From the NCBI GenBank assembly GCA_025774935.1, contig JALGZK010000001.1, positions 1-64,000 of the forward strand: a stretch of 64,000 nucleotides of DNA, written 5' to 3'. The translations under genes were made by a program, and so were the position numbers. The DNA comes from a bacterium. Its GTDB lineage: Bacteria; Joyebacterota; Joyebacteria; Joyebacterales; Joyebacteraceae. The notes under the pieces were generated by a model, which was not told the DNA's origin, did no database searches, and saw nothing but the letters and a program-made list of their open reading frames with translations. This document shows, piece after piece, positions 40,270 to 49,593 of the stretch (within the stretch, counting starts at the first letter, position 1; the number at the start of each line of letters is the position of its first letter).

Positions 40270-41916
40270 ATGAAAGCTGGAAGGTCGCATCGCATGCGGC
40301 GGCGTGATCGGGGCATCCGGTTCCGCCATCTGCTGGCAGCTCTCACCTGTCTGCTGGTCCTCGCGGGCACGAGCGCGGCACGGAGACCCCAGGAGGTCGC
40401 GAAGTCCCGTGCGTTCGAGCTCGAGGAGTACGACATCGCCGCGCTCCAGTCTCTCATGGAGGAAGGGGACCTCACCGCGAGGGAGCTCGCGCGGTACTAC
40501 CTCGACCGGATCGCCGCACTGGACGATGCGGGACCCGAGCTCAACGCCATCATCGAGGTCAACCCGGACGCCCTCGCGATCGCCGCGGCGCTCGACGAGG
40601 AGAGGCGCAGCGACGGTCCGCGCGGTCCGCTCCACGGCATCCCGGTCGTGCTCAAGGCGAACATCGACACCGGAGATGATCTCACGACGACGGCGGGGTC
40701 TCTCGCGCTCGCCGGGCACAGGGCGGAACGCGACGCCTTCTTCGTCGCGAGGCTCCGCGAGGCGGGTGCCGTGATCCTCGGCAAGGGGAATCTGAGCGAG
40801 TGGGCGAACTTCCGGTCCGATCACTCCTCGAGCGGCTGGAGCAGCGAGGGGAGGCAGACCCGGCACCCGCACGTGCTCGACCGGAACCCGTGCGGTTCGT
40901 CAAGCGGCTCGGCGGTCGCGGTGTCAGCGAACCTCACGGTCGTGGCCGTCGGCACCGAGACCGACGGGTCGGTCGTCTGTCCCTCTGGCGCCACGGGCAT
41001 CGTCGGCATCAAGCCCACGCTCGGGCTCGTGAGCCGGGACGGGATCATCCCCATCGCCCACAGCCAGGACACGGCCGGCCCGATGGGGCGCACGGTGCGG
41101 GACGCAGCTGTACTCCTTGCCGCGATGGTCGCGGAGGACGGCGACGACCCCGCCTCCCGGGACTTCCCCGAGGAGGTGCCGGACTACGTCGCCGCCCTCG
41201 ATGAGCGGGACCTGGTGGGCGTGCGGATCGGGGTCCAGCGCGACTACTACGGGGCCGGCGGGAACGCCGAGGTCGAGGCGAGCTTCGAGGCGGCGATCGA
41301 TGCCTTGAGGGAACTCGGCGCCGAGATCGTCGACCCCGCCGAGATCGGCGACCGGGAGGGCATGAACAGCGCGGAGTACGAGGTGCTCCTCTACGAGTTC
41401 AAGGCTGACCTCGGCGACTACCTCGTCGAGCACGGCGAGCCCAACGGGATGCGAACGCTCGACGACCTTATCGCCTTCAACAAGTCGAACCGCGGAGACG
41501 TGATGCCGTACTTCGGCCAGGAGACGTTCGAGGCGGCCGCGGCGAAGGGGCCGCTGACCGATGAGGCCTATCAGGAAGCGCTCGAGGCGAGCAAGCCTGT
41601 GGCGCAGCGCGCGATCGACGAGGCCCTCGAGGCGAACGATCTCGACGCCATCATCGCCCCCACGAATGGCCCCGCGTGGCTGACCGATCTCATCAACGGC
41701 GACAACTTCGGGCTGGCGAGCTCGAGCCTGGCCGCCGTGTCCGGATACCCGAACATCACCGTCCCGATGGGTAGCGTTCACGATCTGCCCGTGGGTCTCT
41801 CGTTCTTCGGCACGGCGTACAGCGAGCCCAAGCTCCTCCGCATCGCGCACGCGTTCGAGAGGACCACGAAGGCGAGGACGCGGCCGGAGTTCCGCCCGAC
41901 GCTTCGGCTCGAGTAA
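40270..41916 (+). CDS. Exported amidase (amidase-signature family)
   Basis: 548 residues with an N-terminal signal peptide (LVLAGTSAA). GIPVVLKANIDT carries the catalytic Lys, NPCGSSSGSAVAVSANL the cis-Ser and GTETDGSVVCPSGATGIVGIKPT the nucleophile Ser. Family members hydrolyse amides; an extracytoplasmic peptide-type amidase is plausible. ATG 40270. The largest gene of the right half. Confidence 0.92.
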   Translation: MKAGRSHRMRRRDRGIRFRHLLAALTCLLVLAGTSAARRPQEVAKSRAFELEEYDIAALQSLMEEGDLTARELARYYLDRIAALDDAGPELNAIIEVNPDALAIAAALDEERRSDGPRGPLHGIPVVLKANIDTGDDLTTTAGSLALAGHRAERDAFFVARLREAGAVILGKGNLSEWANFRSDHSSSGWSSEGRQTRHPHVLDRNPCGSSSGSAVAVSANLTVVAVGTETDGSVVCPSGATGIVGIKPTLGLVSRDGIIPIAHSQDTAGPMGRTVRDAAVLLAAMVAEDGDDPASRDFPEEVPDYVAALDERDLVGVRIGVQRDYYGAGGNAEVEASFEAAIDALRELGAEIVDPAEIGDREGMNSAEYEVLLYEFKADLGDYLVEHGEPNGMRTLDDLIAFNKSNRGDVMPYFGQETFEAAAAKGPLTDEAYQEALEASKPVAQRAIDEALEANDLDAIIAPTNGPAWLTDLINGDNFGLASSSLAAVSGYPNITVPMGSVHDLPVGLSFFGTAYSEPKLLRIAHAFERTTKARTRPEFRPTLRLE

Positions 41917-41962
41917 CGTCGCGGGCGTAACCGGAGGTCGAGGGAGCGGAGGACACTGCAGG

Positions 41963-42460
41963 ATGGCAGGCGGGCTCGAGATCAGACCCATCGCCGGAGA
42001 CGACGAGGTCCGCGAGTGCGCGACGCTCATGGCGTCGTCCGAGCCTTGGATCACACTCGGGAGGACGCTCGAGCAGGCAACGGGCATCATGACGAGCCCG
42101 ACCCGCGAGGTCTACGTCGGGACGGTCGACGGTGAGATCGTCGGGTTCGTCGTCCTCATCATGCGGGGCATCTTCGTCGGCTTCGTCCAGTCGCTCGCGG
42201 TGAGGCTCGAGTGCAGGAACCGTGGCGTCGGCGCCGAGCTGATGAAGTTCGCGGAGGAGCGGATCCTCAGGGAGACCCCAAACGTATTCCTGTGCGTCTC
42301 TTCCTTCAACGATGCGGCACAGCGGTTCTACGAGCGGCTCGGCTACGAGGTCGCGGGTGAACTAAATGACTTGATTCTTCGCGGACACTCAGAGATTCTA
42401 ATGAGGAAGACGACGGGACCGTACTCGGAGTTCAGGAAGGAGGAGCGGGGCGCCGCCTGA
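41963..42460 (+). CDS. GNAT family N-acetyltransferase
   Basis: 165 residues. VQSLAVRLECRNRGVGAELM is the acetyl-CoA loop, then FLCVSSFNDAAQRFYERLGY. A short AT-rich patch at about 42360-42410 interrupts the otherwise high GC3, perhaps a recent exchange at the 3' end. ATG 41963. Acceptor unknown. Confidence 0.88.
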   Translation: MAGGLEIRPIAGDDEVRECATLMASSEPWITLGRTLEQATGIMTSPTREVYVGTVDGEIVGFVVLIMRGIFVGFVQSLAVRLECRNRGVGAELMKFAEERILRETPNVFLCVSSFNDAAQRFYERLGYEVAGELNDLILRGHSEILMRKTTGPYSEFRKEERGAA

Positions 42461-42589
42461 CGGGTAGACGCGCCCCGGACCGCGAACCCGGACCGGTGCC
42501 CTCCCGCCGTCCGCCCGCGAAGCTCGCCTCAGCTCCCGTCCACCGGGGGCCGTGCCACGCAGGACAGTTTTCCACGGCAGGAGGTGTTC

Positions 42590-43111
42590 ATGAAAGGGTT
42601 CACGCGTCAGGTCCGTTCCTTGGCGAGACTCGGTCTCGCGTTGGGGCTTCTCGCGGCAGCGGCCGGCGCCGTCACGGCGGCCTGCCCCGGGGAGTCGCCG
42701 GAGGTCGTTCTCACGTGCTTCACCCAGGCACACGCGGAACGCGACATAGAGCTTCTCGAGCGCCTGCTGGCGCCCGAGTACGCCTGGGTCGTCGTGGTTC
42801 CGCCCGAGGCCGATATCTTCGACCGCGAGGCGTCGATGACGGCGTCCCGCAACATGTTCGCGGCCCCGGAGGTGGAGTGGGTATCGCTCGAGTTCGCGGG
42901 CGGATACCTCGTCGTGGAGGGCGAGGTGGAACGTACCTGGAGAATCGAGGATCTGAAGGCCACGCTCACCATCAAGCACACGTCCGCCGAGGAGCCACGG
43001 GTCGCTTCAATGTGCGCGACGCTCTACGTCCGGAAGACGACAGGTGAGAACGCGGGCTACGAGGTTTACAGAGAGGTCTTCTTCGAGGGCCTCGGCTGCG
43101 AGGGCGAATGA
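42590..43111 (+). CDS. Exported NTF2-like protein
   Basis: 173 residues with a signal peptide (LGLLAAAAGAVTAA). The core SPEVVLTCFTQAHAERDIELLERLLAPEY is the helical start of an NTF2/DUF4440-like domain, followed by beta strands. ATG 42590 follows GGAGG. Its stop overlaps the next start (ATGA), and the next gene also encodes an NTF2-like protein. Confidence 0.78.
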   Translation: MKGFTRQVRSLARLGLALGLLAAAAGAVTAACPGESPEVVLTCFTQAHAERDIELLERLLAPEYAWVVVVPPEADIFDREASMTASRNMFAAPEVEWVSLEFAGGYLVVEGEVERTWRIEDLKATLTIKHTSAEEPRVASMCATLYVRKTTGENAGYEVYREVFFEGLGCEGE

Positions 43112-43518
43112 CCGACATCCGTCGGGAGGTGCGTGTGGAGAATCCGGACGAGAAGGAAGTGCTCGCGGTCATAACAGAGTGGAACGACCACTTCGCGAAC
43201 AACCGCGTGAAGGAGTACTTCGGGTTTCTGAGCGACGACGTCACTCTCTTCATCGGTTCGTCCCCGTATCGGATCGACGGGATCGGGCACGACCGGGAGG
43301 AATTCGAGTACTCCCTCGAACAGGGGTGGACCACGGTCGGGTACTTCCAGATGCTGCAGATCGACATCCGCGTCTACGGAGAGACCGCCGTTGCCACGTA
43401 CCACACGCGAGGTAGCTACGGCGCGGATCCCCGGGTGGTCTACATCAAGGAGACGAACGTCCTCGTGAAGCAGGACGGGAGCTGGAAGATCGTCCACATC
43501 CACGTCACGCCGGTCTAG
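43108..43518 (+). CDS. NTF2-like (SnoaL/DUF4440) protein
   Basis: 136 residues. VITEWNDHFANNRVKEYFGFLSDDV and the final strand WKIVHIHVTPV are typical for the cone-shaped NTF2-like fold. No signal peptide, so it would act in the cytoplasm while the coupled upstream protein is exported. Ligand unknown. Confidence 0.85.
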   Translation: MTDIRREVRVENPDEKEVLAVITEWNDHFANNRVKEYFGFLSDDVTLFIGSSPYRIDGIGHDREEFEYSLEQGWTTVGYFQMLQIDIRVYGETAVATYHTRGSYGADPRVVYIKETNVLVKQDGSWKIVHIHVTPV

Positions 43519-43565
43519 GGGAGGCGGGCGCGACACACAGCAGACCGGGGGCAAGAGGTTCGGCG

Positions 43566-44144
43566 ATGAGGAAGCGCACGTGCTGCCTGGTCCCGGCGGC
43601 CCTTGTGCTGCTTGGCACGGTCGCGGGCTGCGGAGACGATTCGGAACTCGCGGAGGCGACCTACGTTGCCGAGTTCGAGGGCGTGAGCGCGAAGCTCGTG
43701 GTTCCCGTCAACGAGGCGCGGTCGATCGGGACCTACCGGCTCGAGGTCGTTCGCCCCGGCGGCGACAAGGTGACCACTCGGGGCGACCGTGACGGCATGG
43801 TCTCTGACCTCTGGCTCGCCGACCTCGGGGGCGACGGCGTTCTCGAGGCCGTCGTCGCGATCTCGTCCGTTGGCAGCGGGTCCTACGGAACAGTTGACGT
43901 CTATCGGGAGCGTGAAAGAACGTTCGAGGAGGTGGCGCTCGCGCCGCTCGACGAGGAGCAGGCGCAGGGCTACATGGGGCACGACCTCTATTCGGTGGAG
44001 GGCGGCGATCTCCGACGGTCGTTTCCGCGCTATCTCGAGGGTGACACCAACGCCGAGCCGACAGGTGGTACGGTCAGTCTCGTGTACTCCTTCACCGACG
44101 GCGCGTGGGTGAAGGATGAATCGGCAGAGTCTGAACCGGAGTGA
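43566..44144 (+). CDS. Lipoprotein resembling periplasmic lysozyme inhibitor PliI
   Basis: 192 residues. The lipoprotein signal ends GTVAGC. The C-terminal half has DLWLADLGGDGVLEAVVA, HDLYSVEGGDLRRSFPRYLEGD and PTGGTVSLVYSF, similar to the I-type lysozyme inhibitor PliI. A defence role against lysozyme is inferred from that similarity only. ATG 43566. Confidence 0.65.
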   Translation: MRKRTCCLVPAALVLLGTVAGCGDDSELAEATYVAEFEGVSAKLVVPVNEARSIGTYRLEVVRPGGDKVTTRGDRDGMVSDLWLADLGGDGVLEAVVAISSVGSGSYGTVDVYRERERTFEEVALAPLDEEQAQGYMGHDLYSVEGGDLRRSFPRYLEGDTNAEPTGGTVSLVYSFTDGAWVKDESAESEPE

Positions 44145-44162
44145 AAGAACAGGAGGGTCAAG

Positions 44163-44420
44163 GTGCCGGAGAAGAGAAGGGTGGAGGTCTTCACGGCCGG
44201 CTGTCCGGTCTGTCAGAAGGTCGTCGATCTCGTCGAGGGCTTCGCCTGCGATTCCTGCGAGGTCGAGGTGCTCGACATGAGAGACCCGGTGATCGCGCAG
44301 CGGGCGGAGGACCTCGGAGTCGAAGCGGTGCCGGCCGTTCTCATCGACGGGCAGCTGGCGGCGTGCTGCGAAGGCCAGGGTATCGACGAGGACAAGCTCA
44401 GGAAGGCCATCCTGGGCTAG
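44163..44420 (+). CDS. Small thioredoxin/glutaredoxin-like protein
   Basis: 85 residues. VEVFTAGCPVCQKVVDLV has the CxxC active site, a second Cys pair CDSC follows, and VEAVPAVLIDG contains the cis-Pro loop. Minimal redoxin. GTG 44163, 18 bases after the previous stop and with AGGAGG before it. Confidence 0.88.
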   Translation: MPEKRRVEVFTAGCPVCQKVVDLVEGFACDSCEVEVLDMRDPVIAQRAEDLGVEAVPAVLIDGQLAACCEGQGIDEDKLRKAILG

Positions 44421-44454
44421 TCCGGCGAGGGCGGGAGACGAGACGAGCGTACGA

Positions 44455-44964
44455 ATGAGAGACGCGGCGAGCGAGAGGGCAATCGGCGCGGTCCTGCTCC
44501 GCGACGTTGCGGAGGACGACCTCTCGGTCTTCTTCGAGAACCAGCTTGACCCGGTCGCCAACCACATGGCCGCCTTCACGTCCGTTGATCCCTCGGACAG
44601 GGCCGCGTTCGACGCACTGTGGGAGAAGATACTCGCCAGCGACGCGATACCCGTGAAGACCATCCTCTACGAGGGCCGCGTCGTCGGCAGCGTCCTCAGC
44701 TTCGAGCAGTTCGGCGAACGCGAGGTGAGCTACTGGATCGGGAGGGAGTACTGGGGGCGCGGCATAGCCACCAGAGCTCTCGCGGAGTTCCTGGATGTCG
44801 TGACGGAACGTCCCCTCTTCGCGCGCGCCGCGAAGGACAACGTCGCTTCCCTCCGGGTGCTCGAGAAGTGCGGGTTCGCGATCGCGGGAGAAGACAAGGG
44901 CTACGCCAACGCAAGGGGAGAGGAGGTCGAGGAGTTCGTCCTGAGGCTCGATGCGGACGCCTGA
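44455..44964 (+). CDS. GNAT family N-acetyltransferase
   Basis: 169 residues. SYWIGREYWGRGIATRALAEF is the acetyl-CoA loop, then FARAAKDNVASLRVLEKCGF, the RimJ/RimL-like arrangement. Acceptor unknown. ATG 44455. Confidence 0.9.
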   Translation: MRDAASERAIGAVLLRDVAEDDLSVFFENQLDPVANHMAAFTSVDPSDRAAFDALWEKILASDAIPVKTILYEGRVVGSVLSFEQFGEREVSYWIGREYWGRGIATRALAEFLDVVTERPLFARAAKDNVASLRVLEKCGFAIAGEDKGYANARGEEVEEFVLRLDADA

Positions 44965-45067
44965 CGGCCGTGACGGCGTCTGAGCCGCGGAGGCGAGGGT
45001 ATGCCGTTCGCGGGGCCGGGCCTAGCCGGGATAGCTGGCCACACGAGGTGGCAGAGAAGAGGTGTGT

Positions 45068-45604
45068 ATGGAGACAGGTGGGAAGATACTCGTGACGTAC
45101 GGAGCCTGGGGAGGCTCCACGGGGAACGTGGCGGAGGCCGTGGGTGAGGCTCTGGGCGCGGACGACGTCTCGGTCGACATCCGCCCCGCCGACGACGTGC
45201 GCGATCTGTCCGGCTACCGGGCGATCGTGATCGGCACCCCGCTCCAGGCCGGGCACCTGCACCAGGGCGTGTACGAGTTCGTGGAGCAGCACCGCGCCGC
45301 GCTCGACGACATCCCGGTCGCATTCTTCGCGGTATGCCTCGCGATGAAGGCGGACACGCCAGACAACCGGCGCGAGGTCGAAGGCGTGCTGGCAGACATC
45401 TGGGAGAAGTACCCGGAGGTCAAGCCGGTCGACATCGGGCTCTTCGGCGGTACGGTCCGGCCGGGCGAAGTCGCGCGTCAGCGACTCCCTTTCGCCAGAC
45501 GCGTCAGGCACAGGAACGTCAAGGTCCAGCCCGGCCGCTTGAGCGATTGGGACGACGCGGCCTCATGGGCCGCGCGGGTGCGCGACAAGCTGACGGAGGT
45601 ATAG
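45068..45604 (+). CDS. Flavodoxin-domain protein (HemG-like)
   Basis: 178 residues. The FMN loop YGAWGGSTGNVAEAVGEAL resembles the flavodoxin domain of HemG-type protoporphyrinogen oxidases, then IVIGTPLQAGHLHQGVYEFV and FFAVCLAMKADTP. The loop has Gly-Gly-Ser-Thr where flavodoxins often have T-G-N-T. ATG 45068 follows AGAAGAGG. Confidence 0.83.
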   Translation: METGGKILVTYGAWGGSTGNVAEAVGEALGADDVSVDIRPADDVRDLSGYRAIVIGTPLQAGHLHQGVYEFVEQHRAALDDIPVAFFAVCLAMKADTPDNRREVEGVLADIWEKYPEVKPVDIGLFGGTVRPGEVARQRLPFARRVRHRNVKVQPGRLSDWDDAASWAARVRDKLTEV

Positions 45605-45633
45605 TCAGCCCGGGCATCCTGGAGGGTCTGCGA

Positions 45634-45876
45634 ATGGCCGACGACCTCATGGACCGCATCCAGAACCTCATGGGCGATATGGACTGCCCGAAGCACTTCG
45701 TCTGCGCCGAGTCCGGGTTCGAGAACCTGTGCAGGGCCGCCGACATCGGCCTGACCTACCACCTCGCGTGCTTGGAGGACGACCCGGCCTCGTGCACGTT
45801 CTCGGTGAGCATCAGCGGTTCGGACTTCTGCGAGTGTCCGCTGCGTATCTACATCGCGAAGAACGTGACCACGTGA
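45634..45876 (+). CDS. Small Cys-rich conserved protein
   Basis: 80 residues. DCPKHFVCAESGFENLC, ACLEDDPASCTFSV and FCECPLRIYIAK form a Cys pattern known to me from small conserved hypothetical proteins without function. ATG 45634 follows TGGAGGGT. It resembles the smaller cassette protein at 1982-2215 in ACLED and C-x-CP. The 279 bases after it hold no gene I can support; CTGACGGGCTTCGGG near 45948 recalls an attC loop. Confidence 0.78.
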   Translation: MADDLMDRIQNLMGDMDCPKHFVCAESGFENLCRAADIGLTYHLACLEDDPASCTFSVSISGSDFCECPLRIYIAKNVTT

Positions 45877-46155
45877 CTTCCGATGCGGCCCCGGCGCGGT
45901 CCGCGCTGGAGGGATTGAGCAGCGAACGTGTTCCGCAGGCTCTGACGCTGACGGGCTTCGGGTTGTGCTGACGCTTGTGTGATTCCGACCGGACGGTTCG
46001 AAGTTCGGTGCATCTAAAGAGCGAGCGCATCCGGCGAGCCCGGTCGCCGCGCGACCGGGAGGCGCCGCCTCACCGCAGTCACCACGCGTCCGGAGGGCGG
46101 CACGCCGGTTGCCTGCGACACACAGACGCACCGAACGCGGCCGGGAAGAACACTC

Positions 46156-46320
46156 ATGGCTCTCGTCAGCATGGCAACGTCCTTCTTCGTGGTACTGCTG
46201 TTCTTCGGGAACATCTTCACGGTGATAGGGTTCGCCGGCTCCGCAGGATCCCTGGTGGGCGGACTCATCATGCTCGCCATCGGCGGGTTCGGGCTCTTCA
46301 GGCGCCGCCGGGCTGCCTGA
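46156..46320 (+). CDS. Small two-TM membrane protein (54 aa)
   Basis: From ATG 46156 the protein has two hydrophobic helices (about 6-22 and 30-45), the second ending in GGFGLFRRRR, a membrane-anchor-like basic tail. Too short for many gene finders. The ribosome site is weak (GGGAAG). Confidence 0.55.
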   Translation: MALVSMATSFFVVLLFFGNIFTVIGFAGSAGSLVGGLIMLAIGGFGLFRRRRAA

Positions 46321-46385
46321 GGGAGCTCGGCCGGCCACACGGCGAGCGCCCGGCGGAGGAACGGACGTACGGAGGAGCGGACACG

Positions 46386-46895
46386 ATGCGCAAGACGATC
46401 GCCATCCTCCTGATCGCAGGGATAGCAGCCGCCCTCGCGGCCTGCGAGCAGAGCCCGACGGAACCCCACGGCCGCTGGGGCACGGTGCCCCACGTGCCAC
46501 TGAGGGTACTGAGAGCGGCGCCGGACAAGGTCGCAGTTGCCGGGCACACGTTCACCCTCGATGCGTACGTCTGGCGGAACTTCCAGCCGATCTCGCCTCC
46601 GGGAGGGCGTCCGATGCTCGCCGTCGCGACTCTTGCCGAGGCCGACTCGCTGGCGATTCCGCAAGGGGTCGACCTCGCGTTCATCTGGGTGGTCGACGGC
46701 GAGAACGTGGCGGTCTCTGTCTTCGCTGAGCCGCCGCAGCCCGGGTGGCCACCGCACATGCAGGTGCGTCGGGTCGCCGACCTCCCGCAGTGGGGCCCCC
46801 ACATCTTCGTCGATGTCGTCGTCGGCGTGACGGCCGGGGACGGGACGATGGAGCTCCTCGCCGACAGAGACGTCTGGATCGAGCGAGCGGACTAG
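46386..46895 (+). CDS. Lipoprotein, unknown
   Basis: 169 residues, signal ending AALAAC. The mature part is beta-rich and Pro-rich with VDLAFIWVVDGENVAVSVFAEPP. ATG 46386 after a weak ribosome site. No family recognised. Confidence 0.72.
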   Translation: MRKTIAILLIAGIAAALAACEQSPTEPHGRWGTVPHVPLRVLRAAPDKVAVAGHTFTLDAYVWRNFQPISPPGGRPMLAVATLAEADSLAIPQGVDLAFIWVVDGENVAVSVFAEPPQPGWPPHMQVRRVADLPQWGPHIFVDVVVGVTAGDGTMELLADRDVWIERAD

Positions 46896-47035
46896 CCGGT
46901 GGTCGGGTGGCCTGCCTGAGTCTGTGGCTGCCACCGCGGCCGGGCGCTACGCCGGCCCCGCAACGGGCCTCTGCGAGCATGTGCTGTGCTTCGGGCACGG
47001 GACTCAGACCCTCGGTCCGAGGACTCAATCAGGGA

Positions 47036-47110
47036 ATGCCCATGATCGTGATCATCGTGATCGCGGCGATCATCATCACCATCGGCATTGTGTTCATCGC
47101 GCGGCGCTAG
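47036..47110 (+). CDS. Possible single-TM micropeptide (24 aa)
   Basis: ATG 47036 opens a 24-residue peptide that is almost entirely hydrophobic and ends FIARR. Such micropeptides exist, but the ribosome site (CAGGGA) is close and the call is weak. The 140 bases before it hold nothing clear. Confidence 0.35.
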   Translation: MPMIVIIVIAAIIITIGIVFIARR

Positions 47111-47128
47111 GCGCGACTCAGCGGGACG

Positions 47129-47608
47129 ATGATGACCATTCGCCCGATGACGGCCGACGACGAGCAGGCCGTGAGCGACCTTCTCTGCAGGTGCTACCGC
47201 TGGATCGCGGAGCCGGAGGGGTACACCGAGGAACAGGTCGCGTACCTCCTGAGCGAGCGCGGGTCGCTCGAGACCGTGCGACGCGAGTCCCGAGAGGAGC
47301 AGTACCTCGTGGCGTGTCGGGACGGGGTGCTGCTCGGAGTGGTCGCGGTCTCCGACGACGTCGTAACGAAGCTCTACGTCGCGCCGGAACACCACGGCGG
47401 GGGCATGGGTCGGACCCTCTTCGATGCCGCGGTGGAGACGGTGAGGGCGTCGGGCTTCCAGAGGGTCTCGCTCGGCACGACGCCGGCGACGGTGCCCTTC
47501 TACGAGGCCCTGGGGATGCGGGTCGCGGGCCACAAGGACCACGTCTCCGGCGTCTTCTCCGGCCGGCGGACGATGCTGATGGAGAAGTCGCTCCCTCCGA
47601 AGGAATGA
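47129..47608 (+). CDS. GNAT family N-acetyltransferase
   Basis: 159 residues. KLYVAPEHHGGGMGRTLFDAA is the acetyl-CoA loop and VSLGTTPATVPFYEALGM the later strand-helix. ATG 47129 or 47132. Acceptor unknown. Confidence 0.88.
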   Translation: MMTIRPMTADDEQAVSDLLCRCYRWIAEPEGYTEEQVAYLLSERGSLETVRRESREEQYLVACRDGVLLGVVAVSDDVVTKLYVAPEHHGGGMGRTLFDAAVETVRASGFQRVSLGTTPATVPFYEALGMRVAGHKDHVSGVFSGRRTMLMEKSLPPKE

Positions 47609-47647
47609 CCCCAGCACAGGCGACGGTGGGCCCTCGGGCGGCGCCGC

Positions 47648-47678
47648 TTGACGTCCTCTCCCGGGGGCGTGGTATGCT
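47648..47678 (+). promoter_or_regulatory. Sigma70-like promoter with extended -10
   Basis: TTGACG (47648-47653) and TGGTATGCT, with the -10 box at 47673-47678, are separated by 19 bases. It lies just before the GNAT gene at 47728. Confidence 0.5.
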
Positions 47679-47727
47679 TGCTCGCACTGACGAAGGCTCA
47701 TCAGGACTTCACGCATCGGGAGAGAAC

Positions 47728-48307
47728 ATGAGTGGCAGCGAGCTCGATTACTCGCGGTACTTCTGGCAGGGCGACAGCGTGCGGCTGCGTCCGCTGAGCA
47801 TCGACGATGCGGAGCACGTCTTCGCGGCCTCACTGGACAGCCCCTCGAGGCAGCTCCTCCAGCTCGGGATCGAGCTGCCCACCTCAGTGGAGGAGCTCAG
47901 GACGTCTCTTCTGAAGTGGGTGGGCTGCAAGGAGGCGGACGGCGCGGTCGTCTTCACGGTGGAGAACCTCGAGGGCGAGATCGTCAGGGGGGATCTCCCT
48001 GCACAGCCGTGACCGGAAGAACGGGGTATTCAGCTTCGGTGTGGTCACCGATCGGGAGCACCAGGGCAAGGGCTACGCTGAGGACGCCGTTCGGGTCCTC
48101 CTCCGGTACGGGTTCTGGGAGCGTCGGTTCCAGAAGTGCAACTCCGCCTGTGTCGCCACGAAAGAGGCCTCCATTCGGCTCCACGAGAAGCTGGGCTTCG
48201 CGCAGGAGGGACGCGTGAGGAGGCGGTGGTTCCTGAACGGCGAGTACTGCGACGACGTCCTGTTCGGACTCACACGCGAGGAGTTCGACGCGCGCGAGAA
48301 GGCCTGA
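47728..48307 (+). pseudogene. RimJ/RimL-type GNAT with frameshift
   Basis: The first frame (ATG 47728 to TGA 48010-48012) encodes SVRLRPLSIDDAEHVFAASL up to VENLEGEIV. The rest of the domain, GVVTDREHQGKGYAEDAVRVL and KCNSACVATKEASIRLHEKL, continues in another frame to 48307. The break is at a run of six G (47987-47992); five would restore one 192-residue GNAT. Either a sequencing error or slippage at the run. Confidence 0.75.
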
Positions 48308-48334
48308 CCCATCGCGATGCTCCCGGAGCGGACC

Positions 48335-49219
48335 ATGTTCGATCCACCTGGCAGCGAAGAGGTCATCGCCCGTCTCATCGAGTGGGGTGAGGGACGCGAC
48401 GCGGTCAGGGCGATGATCCTGACGAGCACGCGCGCAAAGCCGGGTGCCATCGTCGATCCGTTCTCCGATTACGACGTGATCGTCGCCGTGGACGATGTGC
48501 TCCGCTTCTACGGGGACCGCGGGTGGCTCGGTGAATTCGGCAGCGTCCTCGTGCTCTATCGAGATCCGATCCGGGCTGTCGAAGGCGGCGAGAGCTTCGC
48601 GTACATCACGCAGTACGAGAACGGCCTCAAGATCGACTTCACCGTGTGTTCGATCGGAGTGCTGAGTCACACCGCGAGCGTCGCGGAACTCCCAGACGAG
48701 CTCGACGTCGGCTACGCAGTGCTCCTCGACAAGGATGACCTCGCGCTCGGACTGGGTGCTCCGACGTACACGGCGTTCGTTCCGAAGCCGCCGACCGAGG
48801 ACGAGTACCTCGGGCTGGTCGAGGAGTTCCTGCACGAGGCGACCTACGTCGCGAAGCACCTCTGGCGGGACGATCTCCTGCCCGCCAAGTACAACCTCGA
48901 CCACGCGATGAAGCAGGTGAACCTCCGGAAGATGCTGGAGTGGCGGATCGGCGTCGACCGCGGCTGGAGCGTGGCCGCCCGGACGTACGGGAAAGGACTG
49001 AGAGCGCTCCTGCGCGCGCCGCTGTGGGCAGAGCTCGAGCGAACCTACGCTGGAGGCAGCATCTCGGGGAACTGGGACGCGCTCTTCGCGACCCTGGAGC
49101 TCTTCCGGAGCGTCGCGGTCGAGGTCGGTGACCTGCTGGGATTCAGGTACCCGCAGGATCTGGACGCCCGTGTGCGCGCGTATCTCGAGGACGTGAGGAA
49201 CCTCAAACACCCGGGGTAG
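48335..49219 (+). CDS. ANT(6)-like streptomycin adenylyltransferase-family protein
   Basis: 294 residues, the usual length of AadK/ANT(6). RAMILTSTRAKPGAIVDPFSDYDVIV carries the nucleotidyltransferase Asp-x-Asp (Asp45-x-Asp47). GLKIDFTVCSIG, KYNLDHAMKQVNLRKMLEW and GVDRGWSVAARTYGKGL match the family. Resistance function is not proven. ATG 48335 is preferred to ATG 48317 because CCGGAGCGG lies before it. Confidence 0.85.
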   Translation: MFDPPGSEEVIARLIEWGEGRDAVRAMILTSTRAKPGAIVDPFSDYDVIVAVDDVLRFYGDRGWLGEFGSVLVLYRDPIRAVEGGESFAYITQYENGLKIDFTVCSIGVLSHTASVAELPDELDVGYAVLLDKDDLALGLGAPTYTAFVPKPPTEDEYLGLVEEFLHEATYVAKHLWRDDLLPAKYNLDHAMKQVNLRKMLEWRIGVDRGWSVAARTYGKGLRALLRAPLWAELERTYAGGSISGNWDALFATLELFRSVAVEVGDLLGFRYPQDLDARVRAYLEDVRNLKHPG

Positions 49220-49261
49220 TGACAGGGTCGGAGGGGCCGCGAGACGAGACGGGGAACGGAG

Positions 49262-49582
49262 ATGCACAAGATCAACATCGAGGACGAGCTCGCCGGCGTG
49301 CTGGACTACTGGTCGCCGTTAGTGATCGCGGAGCTCAACGGCCAGCAGGTGCGCCTGGCGAGGATGAGGGGCGAGTTCGTCCGACACAGACACGACCACG
49401 AGGATGAGATGTTCCTCGTCCTCCGGGGCCGACTGAGGATCGACTTCGACGACCACTCGGTGGAGCTCGGCGAGGGCGAGCTCCTCGTCGTGCCGAAGGG
49501 CGTGGAGCACCGTCCCGTCGCCTCCACCGAGGCGCATGTGCTCCTCTTCGAGCCGGCCGCGACCGAGCCGGCAGGCGACTGA
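49262..49582 (+). CDS. Cupin-domain protein
   Basis: 106 residues. VRHRHDHEDEMFLVLRGRLRID and GELLVVPKGVEHRP are the two cupin motifs with the His/His/Glu/His set. ATG 49262. Function not predictable. Confidence 0.9.
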   Translation: MHKINIEDELAGVLDYWSPLVIAELNGQQVRLARMRGEFVRHRHDHEDEMFLVLRGRLRIDFDDHSVELGEGELLVVPKGVEHRPVASTEAHVLLFEPAATEPAGD

Positions 49583-49593
49583 CGGAGGCCCGC

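Noticed and set aside
39868-41916. Upstream extension of the amidase frame to 682 codons
   Set aside because: The first 134 codons overlap a better membrane-protein gene and are Arg-rich out-of-frame sequence; ATG 40270 with a signal peptide is the real start.
45877-46155. Possible attC relic after the small Cys-rich gene
   Set aside because: Only CTGACGGGCTTCGGG resembles an attC loop; no R or L boxes are present.
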